Below, one piece after another: positions 1 through 7,000 of a stretch of 12,513 bases of DNA. Both the position numbers and the translations under genes were made by a program. The notes beneath the pieces are model-generated. The model saw only the letters and a program-made list of their open reading frames with translations. It did no database searches and was not told the DNA's origin. The first letter of the stretch is position 1; each line of letters opens with the position of its first letter. The stretch covers positions 1-12,513 of the forward strand of contig JANXCJ010000046.1 in assembly GCA_025060275.1 (NCBI GenBank). The letters run 5' to 3'. This DNA is from Bacteroidia bacterium (GTDB lineage Bacteria; Bacteroidota; Bacteroidia; SpSt-205).

Positions 1-762
1 ACCCCCCCTGTCAATCCAGACCTCCTTTCTACCATATCAGTTATCGGGGCGATGAACTCTCATCCTATAGGACCAATGAACTGGAATCCCCCCTACTTGA
101 TTTACTTTTCTTTTCGGCATGATACAGTACCTCTCCGAGGAGGAGATGAGCTTCTTCTAATAGTAGAGGGATATGAAGATTACTTCGGGGTTCACCACGG
201 CAACGCTCATGTTACTCTCAAAGCTTACCGACGCCACACCGCCCTCTTAGTGAATGGACAGGGTCCCTACCTAAATGGTAGCGTGGTAAATCTCATAACT
301 GGCAACGTTACCTTCGCCCCACATTTCCCTACTTCTGGCACTTCATACACTTGGGAGCTATACCGAGGAAACACCTTACTAACTACCAGTACTAATAATA
401 CCTTTAGCTACGCCATAAATACCCCAGGTACTTATTTACTCCGCTTACTTTCTGACAATGGACACTGTGTAACTGCTGACACCCTTACCCTCTCTGTCAT
501 TGACCCTTCACACCTTGGGAGCTTCTCCAGTGGTGCTATTCAAGTGTATCCTAACCCCTCTTCAGGGACTTTCACCCTCACTAACATGCCCCAAGGGTCC
601 TACGAGCTGCGTATAACTGATATTTTAGGCAGAACTGTTTATACAGAAAGGATTCAAGGAGGTTCAAAAGAGTTTAGACTCGGACTTCCTGCAGGAACAT
701 ATATCCTCTCTCTTAGCGGTGAGAAAGGTACGAGTATGACACCCTTAATCATTGCTAACTGA
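1..762 (+). CDS. Secreted protein with Ig/PKD-like domain and C-terminal type IX sorting domain (5' end outside window)
   Basis: The frame is open from base 1 with no stop, so the real start lies left of the window; the ATG at 52 is probably internal. About 253 residues are visible. The last ~75 form a type IX secretion (T9SS type A) sorting domain: a YPNP motif at bases 547-558, then SSGTFTL, a DILGR strand and the closing LPAGTYILSL, ending at TGA 760-762. Before it, from about base 235 to 505, is a beta-rich stretch (TYTWEL-like SYTWELYRGN, then INTPGTYLLRL and a lone Cys) that reads as an Ig/PKD-like domain. The first ~75 residues are rich in aromatics and I do not recognise them. Proteins of this type cross the outer membrane through the T9SS and are released or anchored to the surface. 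The catalytic or adhesive part, if any, is outside the window. The next gene converges on it, 48 bp away. Confidence 0.85.
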   Translation, partial: TPPVNPDLLSTISVIGAMNSHPIGPMNWNPPYLIYFSFRHDTVPLRGGDELLLIVEGYEDYFGVHHGNAHVTLKAYRRHTALLVNGQGPYLNGSVVNLITGNVTFAPHFPTSGTSYTWELYRGNTLLTTSTNNTFSYAINTPGTYLLRLLSDNGHCVTADTLTLSVIDPSHLGSFSSGAIQVYPNPSSGTFTLTNMPQGSYELRITDILGRTVYTERIQGGSKEFRLGLPAGTYILSLSGEKGTSMTPLIIAN

Positions 763-804
763 CGTCTCCCTTCAGCTTATAGCCCAGTGAGAAAGCCTAA
801 TAAA

Positions 805-826
805 GGGAAACTACTGTAAGTTTCTC
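805..826 (-). terminator. Possible terminator hairpin for the arginase/beta-barrel operon
   Basis: An inverted repeat pairs 805-812 with 819-826 around a six-base loop (813-818). The core GAAACT/AGTTTC is perfect and extends by one G-T wobble and one G-C pair. On the minus strand it is followed by TTTATT, a weak T-rich tail. It covers the stop codon (811-813) of the minus-strand gene and sits in the short gap between convergent genes, where a terminator is expected. The stem is short and AT-rich, so this is tentative. Confidence 0.35.
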
Positions 827-1356
827 CTATTCCACTTCCGTGAGGCAAGTCCTACATTAATCCCCATTTGAATGGGGCAAAAGCCCTTATATCTGCTGAA
901 AATTCCCTCTATCAGCAAGTAAGGCTCAATTATACCCCCATAACCTTGATGAAAGACATGTTGATAGCCTATTCCTATGCCTCCACCTGCGCCTCCCTTC
1001 ATTTTCTCATCAGGTACTACTATACTACTACCTCCTAAATGCATACCTCCCCACAGCCCTTCAGGTGCATAGTTTCTCCGCAGAAAATAATACCGAAGTC
1101 CAAGTCGGATGATAGCCCCCCAATATGGAAGGCGTCTATAATAGCTTCCCTGGCAGATAATTGTGAGGCCTTCCCATTTCGCTCTTTCTACCGAAGCGAT
1201 AAAGGGAGGCGCCCACTGAAATAGCCTATATTCCCCACTTACGCGATATTCCCGCCATAAAAAACTCAAGACGTCCGCTTTCAAGGCATATCTTACAGGC
1301 AGCTGAGCCAGTAGGATGCTTATACTACTCCAGAGATGAACAGGCCTCAATCCCAT
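811..1356 (-). CDS. Small outer-membrane beta-barrel-like protein (DUF3575-like), hypothetical
   Basis: This is a 181-residue protein. The N-terminus (roughly residues 1-25: MGLRPVHLWSS, then ISILLAQL, ending VRYA) can serve as a signal peptide. The next residues, ALKADVLSFL, resemble the start of Bacteroidota DUF3575 outer-membrane proteins. The rest alternates aromatic and glycine-rich strands (GLRYYFLRRNYAPEGLWGG, GGGIGIGYQHVF, EPYLLIEGIF, GINVGLASRKW), as in a small beta-barrel. No catalytic motif is visible. The start ATG lies inside the end of the arginase-family gene (32 bp overlap), and no later ATG would keep the signal sequence, so the two are probably co-transcribed and perhaps translationally coupled. 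A link between a ureohydrolase and a barrel protein is not obvious and may be only compaction. The DUF3575 assignment is by resemblance and uncertain; a secreted envelope protein is likely. Confidence 0.6.
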   Translation of the reverse strand: MGLRPVHLWSSISILLAQLPVRYALKADVLSFLWREYRVSGEYRLFQWAPPFIASVERAKWEGLTIICQGSYYRRLPYWGAIIRLGLRYYFLRRNYAPEGLWGGMHLGGSSIVVPDEKMKGGAGGGIGIGYQHVFHQGYGGIIEPYLLIEGIFSRYKGFCPIQMGINVGLASRKWNRRNLQ

Positions 1357-2257
1357 CTATAAAACTACGTACAGTGCCGTATGCATACATAGCCGTGTGA
1401 TTTTCCCGATCTAAAAGAGGATTAATCTCAGTAATCTCCACGAAACGCGTAGCAGACCAACTTAGCACCCTATCCAGAAACACTCTAAGATGGGCAATAC
1501 TAAGCCCTCCCACTGCAGGTGAGCCTGTCCCAGGAGCAAAGCTTGGGTCCCACACATCTACATCAAAACTGACATAAAGAACGCCACACCTTTCGGCTAA
1601 AGCATAAGCCGCCTGAATAGCAGCTTCCATACCCTCTTTCATTAGTACTTCAGAGGTAAAGTGCACTATGTTGTGAGAGTGAATAATCTCCATTTCTGGA
1701 GGCTCGTAGCTACGCAAGCCCACAAATAGAAGATTTTGAGGGGGAATAGCTGCTTTTACTTGCCTCTCCCAGATTTCCCATGTAGCTTCAGGAATAGGAT
1801 GATAACGATGGCGATTGAGCCCTGTCGCTAATGCTAGCGCCATGCCATGGAGGTTTCCAGAAGGAGAAGTAGCAGGATTGTGAAGGTCGGCGTGCGCATC
1901 TATCCATATCACTCCTATCTCAGGAAACTTCTCAGCCAAAACAGGCAAAATCACACCTGCCCAACTATGATCCCCAGTAAGAAATAACGTACGCCTATCC
2001 AGAGAAAGCATGCTCACCTGCCGTCGCACCTCTTCAGCGAAACCTACCCAAGATTCAAGCCGACGAGCATAAACATGCGAACCTGTTGAAAGCCATACTA
2101 TTAGATCATCTGCAGGACGAAGAAGGTAATGATCCGCCTCTATCCATGCAAGGTGCTTGTAATGTAGTCCTAAGTAATACCAGCTGATTACTCCTGCAGC
2201 ACCTCCCGGCTGAGCCCCACCCCAATCACATGCTATTCCTACCACCTGAAGCGGCAT
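1325..2257 (-). CDS. Arginase-family ureohydrolase (probable arginase)
   Basis: A 310-residue member of the Mn-dependent ureohydrolase superfamily; arginases (arginine to ornithine plus urea) are usually ~300 residues. Metal ligands are all present: His97 in TGDHS (94-98), Asp120/His122/Asp124 in DAHAD, and Asp232/Asp234 in SFDVDVWDPSFAPGTGSP. Glu277 lies in EINP, where arginases have EVNP. SGNLHG (133-138) after DAHAD is the arginase signature; agmatinases lack it, so arginase is favoured over agmatinase. Oddities: the first Gly of GGDH is Thr94. The residue two after the last Asp of DAHAD, Asn130 in human arginase I, is His126, and the position of human Asp183 is Glu185. Both human residues contact the amino-acid end of arginine, so substrate preference may differ. 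It is head-to-head with an arginine decarboxylase, 36 bp apart, and overlaps the downstream barrel gene by 32 bp. Confidence 0.85.
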   Translation of the reverse strand: MPLQVVGIACDWGGAQPGGAAGVISWYYLGLHYKHLAWIEADHYLLRPADDLIVWLSTGSHVYARRLESWVGFAEEVRRQVSMLSLDRRTLFLTGDHSWAGVILPVLAEKFPEIGVIWIDAHADLHNPATSPSGNLHGMALALATGLNRHRYHPIPEATWEIWERQVKAAIPPQNLLFVGLRSYEPPEMEIIHSHNIVHFTSEVLMKEGMEAAIQAAYALAERCGVLYVSFDVDVWDPSFAPGTGSPAVGGLSIAHLRVFLDRVLSWSATRFVEITEINPLLDRENHTAMYAYGTVRSFIDGIEACSSLE

Positions 2258-2267
2258 ATCAGGATTT

Positions 2268-2275
2268 TAAATTTT
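2268..2275 (+). promoter_or_regulatory. Weak candidate -7 promoter element for arginine decarboxylase
   Basis: TAAATTTT matches TAnnTTTG in five of six fixed positions and lies 18 nt before the decarboxylase ATG at 2294. The region 2262-2276 is AT-rich and is the only good melting segment in this 36-bp gap. No -33 box is evident. Confidence 0.25.
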
Positions 2276-2293
2276 CGCTTCATATTCGCGAGC

Positions 2294-3682
2294 ATGCAAA
2301 GTTATGCTGAGTTCTTAGACCTAAGCGTAGGGTTCCCACAAGAAGGATTTGAGGTGATAGAGGATGAGTTGTACTTCCACGGCATAAATCTAATTGAACT
2401 CGTTGAGACCTACGGCACCCCTCTACGCCTTACCTACCTACCCGTAATAGGCAAAAAAATTCAAAAAGCTCGTCTCTACTTTCAAGAGGCATTCCTAAAG
2501 AATGACTATCATGGAAATTATATCTACAGTTATTGTACAAAAAGTTCTCATTTCCGTCATATCTTAGAAGAAGTTCTGCGCCATAATGTTCATATTGAAA
2601 CTTCATCCGCATTTGATATTGAGATTGTAGAGTATCTTGAGCGAAAAGGGCTCATATCCAAAAAAGATACTATGATCATATGCAATGGCTATAAGAACAA
2701 TTCCTATGCTCAGCGTATAGTTGATCTTCTTCATGACGGTTTTGAGCAGCTTATTCCTGTCATAGATACTAAAAGAGAGATAAACTTTTACGCTAGCGAA
2801 TTAGAAGTACCCGCCAAGTTAGGCATCCGCGTCTCAATAGAGGAGCGTCCTGAGTTTCCTATCTATACTAGCCGCCTTGGTATCAGAGCAGATGATGTGA
2901 TAGACTTCTACTTAGACAAGATAAAGCCTAACCCCAATTTTGAGCTCGTTATGCTTCACTTCTTCGTAAGCTCTGGGATACGGGACACACCTTATTACTG
3001 GAATGAATTAGACAAGATGATTCACCTTTATTGCGAGCTCAAGAAAGAAGCTCCGACTCTCCGGTACTTCAATATTGGGGGAGGTATGCCTTTCCGAAAT
3101 TCATTAGACTTTGATTTTGACTACTCCTATGTAATAAATGAAATCGTACGCAGACTCAAAGTTGCTGCTTCTACTTATGGAATTGAGGAACCTGATATTG
3201 TCTCTGAGTTTGGCAGTTACACTGTAGCAGAGTCAGGGGCAGTGTTCTTCAAGGTATTAGAAAGGAAGAGGCAAAATGACAGAGAAAGCTGGCTCATCTT
3301 AGATGGAAGTTTGATGACTATTCTACCTGACATATGGGCACTCAAACAGCGCTATATCATCCTACCTCTCAATAACTGGAGTGCTGAATATGAAAGGGTC
3401 ATATTAGGAGGTATAACTTGCGATGAATTAGACTTTTACCACACTGATGCCCATACGAATGTACTCTTTCTGCCCCGCACTCGCAAGGAGCTTTATATTG
3501 GCTTCTTCCACACAGGCGCTTATCAAGAAGCACTAAGTGGAGTTGGAGGTATTCATCATTGTCTGATCCCCACTCCTCGCCACATCTTAGTTAGACGAGA
3601 CCGAGACGGCCAGCCTTCCTTTGAGGTGCTATATGAAGAGCAAAATAGCAAGCAGGTACTAAAAATTTTAGGATATTCCTAA
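2294..3682 (+). CDS. speA: Biosynthetic-type arginine decarboxylase, Bacteroidota fold-III form
   Basis: A PLP-dependent decarboxylase of the alanine-racemase/ornithine decarboxylase fold, expected to convert arginine to agmatine, the entry to putrescine and spermidine. At 462 residues it matches the short Bacteroidota family annotated as arginine decarboxylase, not the ~660-residue E. coli SpeA. Visible fold-III landmarks are Lys83 in YCTKSSH (Schiff-base lysine), His222 in LHFF (stacks on PLP), the GGGMP phosphate loop at 262-266, Glu305 in SEFGSYT (pyridine N), Cys376-Asp377 in GGITCDELD (the catalytic Cys/Asp pair contributed across the dimer) and Tyr410 in HTGAYQ. The end, VLKILGYS, is also typical of the family. 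The ATG at 2294 is supported by family-like N-terminal sequence. folD follows after 12 bp, so the two probably share a transcript. Substrate is inferred from family; related enzymes act on diaminopimelate or carboxynorspermidine. Confidence 0.88.
   Translation: MQSYAEFLDLSVGFPQEGFEVIEDELYFHGINLIELVETYGTPLRLTYLPVIGKKIQKARLYFQEAFLKNDYHGNYIYSYCTKSSHFRHILEEVLRHNVHIETSSAFDIEIVEYLERKGLISKKDTMIICNGYKNNSYAQRIVDLLHDGFEQLIPVIDTKREINFYASELEVPAKLGIRVSIEERPEFPIYTSRLGIRADDVIDFYLDKIKPNPNFELVMLHFFVSSGIRDTPYYWNELDKMIHLYCELKKEAPTLRYFNIGGGMPFRNSLDFDFDYSYVINEIVRRLKVAASTYGIEEPDIVSEFGSYTVAESGAVFFKVLERKRQNDRESWLILDGSLMTILPDIWALKQRYIILPLNNWSAEYERVILGGITCDELDFYHTDAHTNVLFLPRTRKELYIGFFHTGAYQEALSGVGGIHHCLIPTPRHILVRRDRDGQPSFEVLYEEQNSKQVLKILGYS
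2297..2304 (-). promoter_or_regulatory. Candidate Bacteroidota -7 promoter element for the arginase gene
   Basis: TAACTTTG on the minus strand matches the Bacteroidota housekeeping -7 consensus TAnnTTTG exactly. It ends 39 nt before the arginase-family ATG (2257), a normal leader length. It lies inside the first codons of the divergent arginine decarboxylase gene. No clear -33 TTTG was found at the expected distance, so this rests on one box. Confidence 0.45.
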
Positions 3683-3694
3683 ACCTCGTAGAAA

Positions 3695-4537
3695 ATGCAG
3701 CTTCTAAAGGGAACACCCGTTGCACACAAAATTCTTGAGGAGGTTGCTGAATATGCCCGTCTTCATACTCTGCGTTTGGATATTATCTTAGTAGGGACCC
3801 ATGAGCCCAGCCAGATTTATGTAAACCACAAGCTACGGCAAGCAGAAAAGGTAGGCATACACGCTGTGCTCCACCATCTCTCAGAACATGTCTGCACAGA
3901 AGAAGTGATAAGTCTTATCCAACAGCTCAATCAAGACCCTGCCGTAACAGGCATGATAGTGCAGCTTCCCTTGCCTGGGCATATCTCAGAAGAGGCAGTC
4001 TTAGAAGCTATATCTCCTATAAAAGATGCAGACGGCCTTCATCCGTATAACTTGGGTTTGCTTGCCCAGGGCAGAGCTCAGTGGGCCCCAGCTACCCCCT
4101 GGGGCATAGTGGAACTCCTCCTTCATTATGGCATCTCCACAGAAGGTAAGCATGCTGTGATTGTAGGACGCGGAAAGCTGGTAGGGACTCCCTTGGCGCT
4201 TCTCCTTTCTCGCCCTGCTAACTACGGAAATGCTACTATTACCTTATGCCACACCCACACAAAAAATCTATACGAGCTGACTCGTCAGGGCGATATTGTA
4301 GTAATAGCTGTAGGAAAGCCGCAGTGGTTTTCCGTGGAAGGAATTCGTCCTGGTGCAGTAGTTATAGATGTAGGAGTCCATCGTGAGTCAGGCAAGCTCG
4401 TAGGAGATGTACAACCAATGGTAGCCCACGTAGCAGGGGCGCTGACCCCCGTGCCAGGTGGAGTAGGTCCCCTTACCGTGGCATGCCTTCTAGCCAATCT
4501 AACTCGTCTTCATCGGACACAGAGTCGTCTCCAATAA
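3695..4537 (+). CDS. folD: Bifunctional methylene-THF dehydrogenase / methenyl-THF cyclohydrolase
   Basis: FolD interconverts 5,10-methylene-, 5,10-methenyl- and 10-formyl-tetrahydrofolate in the cytosol, supplying one-carbon units for purines and formyl-Met-tRNA. The 280 residues match the usual length. The catalytic Tyr42 and Lys46 are in IYVNHK (equivalent to human Tyr52/Lys56). The folate-site strand is GMIVQLPLPGHI (86-97), followed by KDADGLHPYNLG (110-121), PATPWG (132-137), the Rossmann turn VGRGKLVGTPLA (157-168), GDIVVIAVGKP (199-209), VIDVGVHR (223-230) and the signature TPVPGGVGPLT (251-261). Two small departures: Ala133 replaces the usual Cys of PCTP, and Gly160 replaces the usual Ser of GRS; neither residue is essential. 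It starts 12 bp after the decarboxylase stop. Its last 28 bp overlap, tail-to-tail, the convergent secreted-protein gene. The C-terminal RTQSRLQ extends slightly past the family core. Confidence 0.95.
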   Translation: MQLLKGTPVAHKILEEVAEYARLHTLRLDIILVGTHEPSQIYVNHKLRQAEKVGIHAVLHHLSEHVCTEEVISLIQQLNQDPAVTGMIVQLPLPGHISEEAVLEAISPIKDADGLHPYNLGLLAQGRAQWAPATPWGIVELLLHYGISTEGKHAVIVGRGKLVGTPLALLLSRPANYGNATITLCHTHTKNLYELTRQGDIVVIAVGKPQWFSVEGIRPGAVVIDVGVHRESGKLVGDVQPMVAHVAGALTPVPGGVGPLTVACLLANLTRLHRTQSRLQ

Positions 4538-5667
4538 CGCCTTTGAGGCGTCCATACTATAACCCAGCAACTTCCCTGAATACGACTCGTATCCCAGATA
4601 AAAATGTTCTCCACACCTGCATTCACCCAGCCATCATAAACACGCAGCTGCTCTACAAAATTCTCATCTAACAATCGCACTTTGATAGGTTGGCTTTGAG
4701 CCACCCATAGCCGTATAAGCCCTGCTCCGGCTTCCACCCTAAGCGGACGCTGAGCTGGACGACAAACTATTTCCACAGGGATAGACTCTAAGCGCAAGGA
4801 AGGTTCCCCCTCATAAACAAGCCTATAGCGATATGTAGCGTGAGGTAAGACAGAGGGATCATAATACTCTTTCTTCTCCCGACTAGGGAAAACACTGGGG
4901 CACGGAAAGGAGGCTATCTTTTGCCATCCTGTTTGCTTTGTCCATCGTTCTAAAAAGTATCTCTTGCAGGCTTCCCTACCCTCCACTTCCCATGAAAGAT
5001 GTATAGCCCCCTCCTCATAAGTAGCTAGTAAGACAGAGAAACGAACAGGTGCATAAATACGAGCTTCTTTTTGAGCATCCGCTACCGTATAGCGCCATTT
5101 TCCTTCTATACGCACTATGCCAGTGATAGGATCAGGCTCCCAGCTTACGTACTCCCACAAGGGAGAGGTCTCAGCAGGCAGATAAAAGAGCGTGCGCTTG
5201 CCTTCCCGAGAAATATTCATGCCAGAGTCGGGGAGAAAAAGTACCTGCGGTATGGGGGCCAAATAAAGACCTTTCCTAAAGGTTCCCTCTGCATCCAATA
5301 GAGCCACATAATCCCCTGTATAGCTCTCTTCTGGAATCCGTATAAGGAAGTCAGGATACCCTTGTAAAGGCAAATCTCCTCCTTCTTTTGATAATCTATA
5401 CCGCCGGTTAGGCATAAGAGTTAGAGAAAGAGGTAATCGCACGGAGTACTGCCGTGTAACTATTAGCCACCCTCCAATCCTGAGAGGGTAAGGATAAGGA
5501 TTATATAAATCTATTTGATGATAAGAATTTTCTCTATAACGACCCGGGATAAAGCGAAGGATATCTGGGGTCCCCTGGGCTTTCAAGAGACCTATAGCGA
5601 GTATAAACCCTATGAGCGCCCTTCTACCAGCGTATGAAGAATATCGGAACGGGTTACGATGTCCCAC
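4510..5667 (-). CDS. Secreted protein with lamin-tail-like and fibronectin-III-like regions and a divergent T9SS-type C-terminus
   Basis: A 385-residue exported protein of unknown role. A basic N-region (Arg15-Arg16) precedes a hydrophobic stretch ALIGFILAIGLL (17-28) and KAQG, a plausible signal peptide. Residues ~36-145 look like a lamin-tail domain: YHQIDLYNPYPYPLRIGGW, then LMPNRRYRLSK, then DYVALLDAEG. Residues ~215-300 look like fibronectin III (AIHLSWEV ... YFLERW ... TYRYRLVYEGE). The tail, ~308-385, has the outline of a T9SS sorting/FlgD-like sandwich (VRLLDENFVEQ ... AGVENIFIWDTS ... GSCWVIVW), but lacks YPNP-like linkers and ends RRLCVR. The only ATG that gives a signal peptide is at 5667, so the start overlaps the cystathionine beta-synthase end by 58 bp and coupled translation is likely. 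The 3' end overlaps folD by 28 bp. Domain names are by resemblance only. Confidence 0.65.
   Translation of the reverse strand: MGHRNPFRYSSYAGRRALIGFILAIGLLKAQGTPDILRFIPGRYRENSYHQIDLYNPYPYPLRIGGWLIVTRQYSVRLPLSLTLMPNRRYRLSKEGGDLPLQGYPDFLIRIPEESYTGDYVALLDAEGTFRKGLYLAPIPQVLFLPDSGMNISREGKRTLFYLPAETSPLWEYVSWEPDPITGIVRIEGKWRYTVADAQKEARIYAPVRFSVLLATYEEGAIHLSWEVEGREACKRYFLERWTKQTGWQKIASFPCPSVFPSREKKEYYDPSVLPHATYRYRLVYEGEPSLRLESIPVEIVCRPAQRPLRVEAGAGLIRLWVAQSQPIKVRLLDENFVEQLRVYDGWVNAGVENIFIWDTSRIQGSCWVIVWTPQRRYWRRLCVR
4537..4551. terminator. Perfect hairpin at the folD stop codon, candidate bidirectional terminator
   Basis: ACGCCT (4537-4542) and AGGCGT (4546-4551) form a perfect 6-bp stem with a TTG loop. 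The stem starts on the last base of the folD TAA, exactly where a terminator should be. It also lies inside the last codons of the convergent secreted-protein gene, where it encodes TPQRR. There is no T-run on either side, so classic intrinsic termination is not clear; it could instead be coincidental coding structure. Confidence 0.35.
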
Positions 5668-6989
5668 TCTCCATGGTCTAACTGAACTAATACCGCTGGC
5701 ATTTCACGGGTTAGCATCTTTGAAACGATATCCACAGGGGTAGAGGGAAGTACAATAGCAGGGGGCTCCATCATATACCGCTGAACAGGCTTCTCCTTAG
5801 CAGAGGGGTCATCCATTAGCACCTCTATGAGCCGAGACTCGGTAATAAGGCCTTGCACTTGCCCTTTTTCTATAACAGGTAGCTGAGATATTTCATATCG
5901 CTGCATAAGCTCTACCGCACGCAAGATAGGCTCCTGAGGAGAAACTGTAGCTAACCCCGGCGTCTTACGGCTTTTATGTTGAAGGATATCACTAATAGTA
6001 AGCTCCGATGTAGCTTCCAAGAAACCTTGGCTACGCATCCATGTGTCGTTATAAATCTTATTTAGGTAGCGGATACCATGGTCAGGCAGTATCACTACAA
6101 TTACGTCTTTAGGAGAAAGCTCTCTGGCTACCTCCAGAGCCCCCCATACAGCAGAGCCGCTGGACCAACCTACAAATAGCCCTTCATATCTTGCTAATTT
6201 ACGAGCCATGAGGGCCCCATCGCGATCTGTAACTTTGATTATGCGATCTATCAGAGAAAGATCTAGGTTGCCCGGCACTATATCTTCTCCTATGCCCTCA
6301 GTTAGGTAGGGGTAGATTTCTCGGGGGTCTATCTGTCCTGTCTCGTGGAGCTTCTGAAAGAGCGAGCCATAGGTGTCTATGCCTATTATTTGGATGTTAG
6401 GGTTTCTCTCCTTCAGGTACTGAGCTACGCCACATATAGTACCTGTGGTGCCCATCCCCGCTACGAAATGGGTAACCTTCCCTTCCGTCTGCTCCCAAAT
6501 CTCAGGTCCTGTGGTCTCATAGTGGGCTTGACGGTTATTTAGATTATCGTACTGATTAGGGAAAAAGGCTCCTGGTATCTCTTGCGCTAAGCGGCGCGCC
6601 ACACTATAGTAAGAGCGAGGGTCCTCAGGCGGTACATTCGTAGGAGTAACTATTACCTCTGCTCCCAGAGCTCTTAGGGCATCTATTTTCTCTTTAGACT
6701 GCTTGTCAGGTAAAGTAAAGACACAGCGATAACCCTTAATAGCAGCTACTAAGGCCAGCCCCATTCCTGTATTACCCGAGGTCGCTTCTACAATGGTACC
6801 CCCTGGGCGAAGCAAACCCGCTCGCTCCGCCTCCTCTATCATTTTGAGAGCAATCCGATCCTTTATGCTGTGTCCAGGGTTGAAGTATTCTACTTTCGCT
6901 AGCACGGTGGGAGGTATGCCTCGGGTCACCGCATTTAGCTGGATAAGTGGTGTACGCCCTATCAGCTCTAAGAGACTCTTATGCCACAT
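5610..6989 (-). CDS. cbs: Cystathionine beta-synthase with C-terminal CBS-domain pair
   Basis: A 459-residue enzyme of the PLP fold-II family, expected to join serine (or acetylserine) and homocysteine into cystathionine, or to act in cysteine synthesis. The catalytic domain spans 1-325: Lys43 in NPGHSIKDR binds PLP, TSGNTG (70-75) binds substrate carboxylate, GMGTTGT (178-184) holds PLP phosphate, and SSGSA (276-280) sits near the pyridine nitrogen. EGIGEDIVPGNLD (231-243) and LPDHGIRYLNKIY (301-313) are typical of cystathionine beta-synthases, not O-acetylserine sulfhydrylases. Two CBS modules follow (~330-390 and ~400-459), each ending in a hydrophobic strand (LPVIEKGQVQGLIT; MPAVLVQLDHGEWDIVTRSD). 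Such pairs often bind adenosyl ligands such as S-adenosylmethionine or AMP. The gene starts 11 bp after the upstream lipoprotein gene and overlaps the secreted-protein gene by 58 bp, giving a three-gene unit. Exact substrate remains inferred. Confidence 0.9.
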   Translation of the reverse strand: MWHKSLLELIGRTPLIQLNAVTRGIPPTVLAKVEYFNPGHSIKDRIALKMIEEAERAGLLRPGGTIVEATSGNTGMGLALVAAIKGYRCVFTLPDKQSKEKIDALRALGAEVIVTPTNVPPEDPRSYYSVARRLAQEIPGAFFPNQYDNLNNRQAHYETTGPEIWEQTEGKVTHFVAGMGTTGTICGVAQYLKERNPNIQIIGIDTYGSLFQKLHETGQIDPREIYPYLTEGIGEDIVPGNLDLSLIDRIIKVTDRDGALMARKLARYEGLFVGWSSGSAVWGALEVARELSPKDVIVVILPDHGIRYLNKIYNDTWMRSQGFLEATSELTISDILQHKSRKTPGLATVSPQEPILRAVELMQRYEISQLPVIEKGQVQGLITESRLIEVLMDDPSAKEKPVQRYMMEPPAIVLPSTPVDIVSKMLTREMPAVLVQLDHGEWDIVTRSDILHTLVEGRS

Positions 6990-7000
6990 GCAACTTCAGA

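Noticed and set aside
5610..6989. GTTGT in place of GTGGT in the PLP phosphate loop of cystathionine beta-synthase
   Set aside because: GTTGT also occurs in CysM-type enzymes and the other catalytic residues are intact, so it is ordinary family variation.
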